64,000 nucleotides of DNA. Source: Parvibaculum sp036499025 (GTDB lineage: Bacteria > Pseudomonadota > Alphaproteobacteria > Parvibaculales > Parvibaculaceae). Below, in pieces: positions 61,940 through 64,000 of the stretch (its first letter is position 1; each line of letters starts with the position of its first letter). The notes under the pieces were generated by a model. The model had not been told where the DNA came from and did no database searches. It saw nothing but the letters and a program-made list of their open reading frames with translations. Made by a program: the position numbers and the translations under genes. The DNA is taken from NCBI GenBank assembly GCA_036499025.1, contig DASYEM010000097.1, positions 1-64,000 of the forward strand, given 5' to 3'.

Positions 61940-63130
61940 TCAAAGGCCGAGCACCATTTTTGCGATGATGTTGTGCTGGATCTCGTTCGAGCCGCCATAG
62001 ATCGACGTCTTGCGCATGTTGAAATAATTCTGGCCCGCGCCGTTCGAGTGGGCGGGACCGGCAATGAAGTCATTGCCCGCCATCTCGCCCGTGGGCACGT
62101 TGACGAAGCCGTAATTACCGACGGCTTCAAGCGTCAGTTCGGTGATGCGCTGCTGTATCTCGGTGCCCTTGATCTTCAGGATCGAGGCTTCCGGTCCCGG
62201 GCCGCGACCCTTGCTCTCGGCGGCGAGCGTGCGCAGCTCGGTCACTTCAAGCGCGGAGAGATCGATCTCGAGTTCAGCGACCTTGCGCGCGAATTCGTCG
62301 GTCTTCAGCAGCGGCTCGCCGTCCATCAGTTCGGCTGTCGCGATCGACTTCAGACGTTCGATGGCTTTCTTGGAGCGCGCGACGCCGGCGATGCCGGAGC
62401 GTTCGTTGCCGAGCAGGAACTTCGCATAGGTCCAGCCCTTGTTCTCTTCGCCGATGCGGTTCTCGACCGGCACCTTCACGTCTTCCAGGAAGACTTCGTT
62501 CACTTCATGCGCGCCGTCCATCGTGATGATGGGGCGCACCGTGATGCCCGGCGTCTTCATGTCGATCAGCAGGAACGAGATGCCTTCCTGCGGCTTCGAT
62601 GCCGGATCGGTGCGGACGAGACAGAACATCCAGTCGGCATATTGCGCCAGCGTCGTCCAGATTTTGTGACCGTTGACGATGTAGTTGTCACCGTCGCGCA
62701 CGGCGCGCGTCTTCAGGCCAGCGAGATCGGAACCGGCGCCCGGCTCCGAATAGCCCTGACACCACCAGTCGTCACCCGAGAGAATGCCGGGCAGGAAGCG
62801 CTTCTTCTGTTCGTCATTGCCGTAATTGAAGATCACCGGCCCGACCATGGCGAGGCCGAAGGGCAGCAGCGCCTGCGTCTCGGCGCGCGCATTCTCTTCG
62901 TTCCAGATGTAACGCTGGGTGATCGACCAGCCGGTGCCGCCGTATTGCGTCGGCCAATGCGGCACGACCCAGCCCTTCTTGTAGAGAATACGGTGCCACT
63001 GGAGGATGTCTTCCTTGGTCATCTCGCCACGCGTGCGGCGCGACTTCAGATCCTTGGGGTAGCTGTCGGCAATGAAAGTGCGGACTTCGTCGCGAAACGC
63101 GACTTCCTCCGGCGAAAAATTCATATCCAT
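61940..63130 (-). CDS. Acyl-CoA dehydrogenase, large-subunit-like
   Basis: A 396-residue acyl-CoA dehydrogenase. CQGYSEPGAGSDLAGLKTRA is the FAD/substrate signature, WTYAKFLLGNERSGIAGVAR follows, and the C-terminus TSIYGGSNEIQHNIIAKMVL has Glu at the catalytic-base position. The start at 63130 (MDMNFSPEEVAFRDEVRTFI) has a strong AGGAGG ribosome site. It resembles the protein at 44609-45817. With the downstream gene it probably forms a mixed oligomer with both subunit types contributing to flavin binding. Confidence 0.92.
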   Translation of the reverse strand: MDMNFSPEEVAFRDEVRTFIADSYPKDLKSRRTRGEMTKEDILQWHRILYKKGWVVPHWPTQYGGTGWSITQRYIWNEENARAETQALLPFGLAMVGPVIFNYGNDEQKKRFLPGILSGDDWWCQGYSEPGAGSDLAGLKTRAVRDGDNYIVNGHKIWTTLAQYADWMFCLVRTDPASKPQEGISFLLIDMKTPGITVRPIITMDGAHEVNEVFLEDVKVPVENRIGEENKGWTYAKFLLGNERSGIAGVARSKKAIERLKSIATAELMDGEPLLKTDEFARKVAELEIDLSALEVTELRTLAAESKGRGPGPEASILKIKGTEIQQRITELTLEAVGNYGFVNVPTGEMAGNDFIAGPAHSNGAGQNYFNMRKTSIYGGSNEIQHNIIAKMVLGL

Positions 63131-63332
63131 TGAGTGACCTCCTGATCGGCAGGCCACCGCGCTGGTCAGCGCAGGCAACGATGCCGGGAATGCAATGACG
63201 GGCCGGTGCGAAGCCTCTCGCCCAGCCGCTTTATTTGGCGGTGATATTAGCCACGCGGGCGCTTGTTGCAAGGCCGACGGTCGATGAGGAATGAACGGCG
63301 CGCTGTGCGCCCATGGACGGCTGGAGCCGGCC

Positions 63333-64000
63333 TCAAAGCGAATTGACGAAAGCGACGAGGCTGGCGCGTTCCTTTGCGTTCAAGGCCTTAAAGCGCTCGC
63401 GGGCCGCTTCGCCCTCCCCGCCGTGCCAAAGGATCGCTTCGGCAACGCCGCGCGCCCGGCCGTCATGCAGCAGCCGGTCATGGTCATTGACGTCGGGAAT
63501 GAGGCCGATGCCCCAAAGCGGCGGCGTCCGCCATTCCGAACCCGTTGCCTCGAAATCGGGACGGCCATCGGCGAGCTCCGGCCCCATATCGTGTAGCAAG
63601 AGGTCGGTGAAGGCGTGGAACGTCTGGTTCGCAAGGCTGATCGGCGAGGCCATCGCGCCGCTCTTCATTGTTGGCGTGTGGCAGGCTGCGCAACCGATTT
63701 TGGCGAAGAGATCGCCCCCCGCCATAACTTGCGGATCATGCGAATTGCGCCGCGCAGGCACGGCCAGCGTGCGGCTGTAGAGAATGAGCTTGTCGAGAAA
63801 TTCGTCGGAGAGTTCCGGCTTGCCGCCATCAATGGCGGCGGCGCAGGCCGTCTGAACGCTGGTGCAGTTCTGTCCCGGATGTATGGTGGTCGACAGGCCG
63901 ACATCGCCGAAAGCGGCGGCGGTGTCTTGCGCGCGCAATGTGGGTTGATTGGCTTTCCAGCCGAAACGTCCGACGACTTTTTTACCCGTCTCGGGGTCGG
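63333..64000 (-). CDS. Di-heme oxidoreductase (DUF1111) family protein, 5' part beyond window
   Basis: The open frame runs off the right edge, so only the C-terminal 221 residues are present. Reading from the edge it contains GRFGWKANQPTLRAQDTAAA, a c-type heme motif CAACHTP with LAKIGC-like DLFAKIGCAACHTPTMKSGA before it, and the C-terminal LLHDGRARGVAEAILWHGGE. These are hallmarks of the di-heme 'thiol oxidoreductase' family (DUF1111), periplasmic electron-transfer proteins distantly related to MauG and cytochrome c peroxidases. The partner genes, often imelysin-family, would lie outside the window. A TTG at 63938 is inside the gene and is not the start. Confidence 0.88.
   Translation of the reverse strand, partial: DPETGKKVVGRFGWKANQPTLRAQDTAAAFGDVGLSTTIHPGQNCTSVQTACAAAIDGGKPELSDEFLDKLILYSRTLAVPARRNSHDPQVMAGGDLFAKIGCAACHTPTMKSGAMASPISLANQTFHAFTDLLLHDMGPELADGRPDFEATGSEWRTPPLWGIGLIPDVNDHDRLLHDGRARGVAEAILWHGGEGEAARERFKALNAKERASLVAFVNSL

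Overview
The window looks like a GC-rich (I judge low 60s percent by eye) chromosomal segment of an aerobic alphaproteobacterium. Supporting traits are a class II DAHP synthase, the gabD-rpiA-gor cluster, several acyl-CoA dehydrogenases and zinc-free NADPH reductases, orphan HisKA kinases, a PAS_5 protein, and palindromic intergenic repeats of types I associate with alphaproteobacteria. A Parvibaculum-like or Rhizobiales-like genome would fit, but genus cannot be settled from the sequence alone. No rRNA, prophage, transposase, integrase or CRISPR array was seen.

Layout. 0.1-6.7 kb is housekeeping: a LOG-family phosphoribohydrolase, a RarD permease, citramalate synthase, a glutamate-tRNA ligase and glutamine-dependent NAD synthetase. 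6.8-14.8 kb holds three COG2130-type NADPH reductases around a MacA-MacB-OprM-type efflux operon. 14.9-21.1 kb, all minus strand, has DAHP synthase, an exported LPSLPG-repeat protein, and gabD-rpiA-gor. 21.2-27.7 kb has a DUF2817 protein, two GNAT acetyltransferases, phosphoglycolate phosphatase, a DUF3047 protein, tRNA-Val(CAC), S-formylglutathione hydrolase and an AraC regulator. 28.1-41.1 kb has an orphan histidine kinase, a large patatin-related protein, a lipoprotein hydrolase coupled to an Fe-S-type uracil-DNA glycosylase, an acyl-CoA dehydrogenase, PAS_5 and thioesterase genes, a flavin monooxygenase, a GPH-type symporter, a GST and a CNT nucleoside transporter. 41.3-47.2 kb combines lipid metabolism (SDR, acyl-CoA dehydrogenase, crotonase) with a DUF2946-CopC-CopD copper operon. 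47.3-54.7 kb holds a second orphan kinase, two tandem paralogous glycine-zipper lipoproteins and a 1244-residue autotransporter whose passenger carries about 19 W-x-G-D-V repeats. 55.0-60.7 kb contains small regulated units: a TetR-controlled pair, a winged-helix/membrane-protein/YciB operon with a 12-bp perfect palindrome at its front, and an ECF sigma factor fused to a SnoaL-like domain facing a small monooxygenase. 60.7-64.0 kb has a pair of acyl-CoA dehydrogenases and the 3' part of a di-heme oxidoreductase gene.

Working together. The efflux operon, glutathione reductase, GST and S-formylglutathione hydrolase suggest xenobiotic and aldehyde handling. The four acyl-CoA dehydrogenases, the hydroxyacyl-CoA-dehydrogenase-like SDR and the crotonase suggest oxidation of fatty-acid-like or sterol-like substrates. 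The least explained parts are the repeat-built surface proteins (the LPSLPG protein, the tandem lipoproteins and the WxGDV autotransporter) and the 58.3-60.7 kb regulatory cluster with its dense palindromes.
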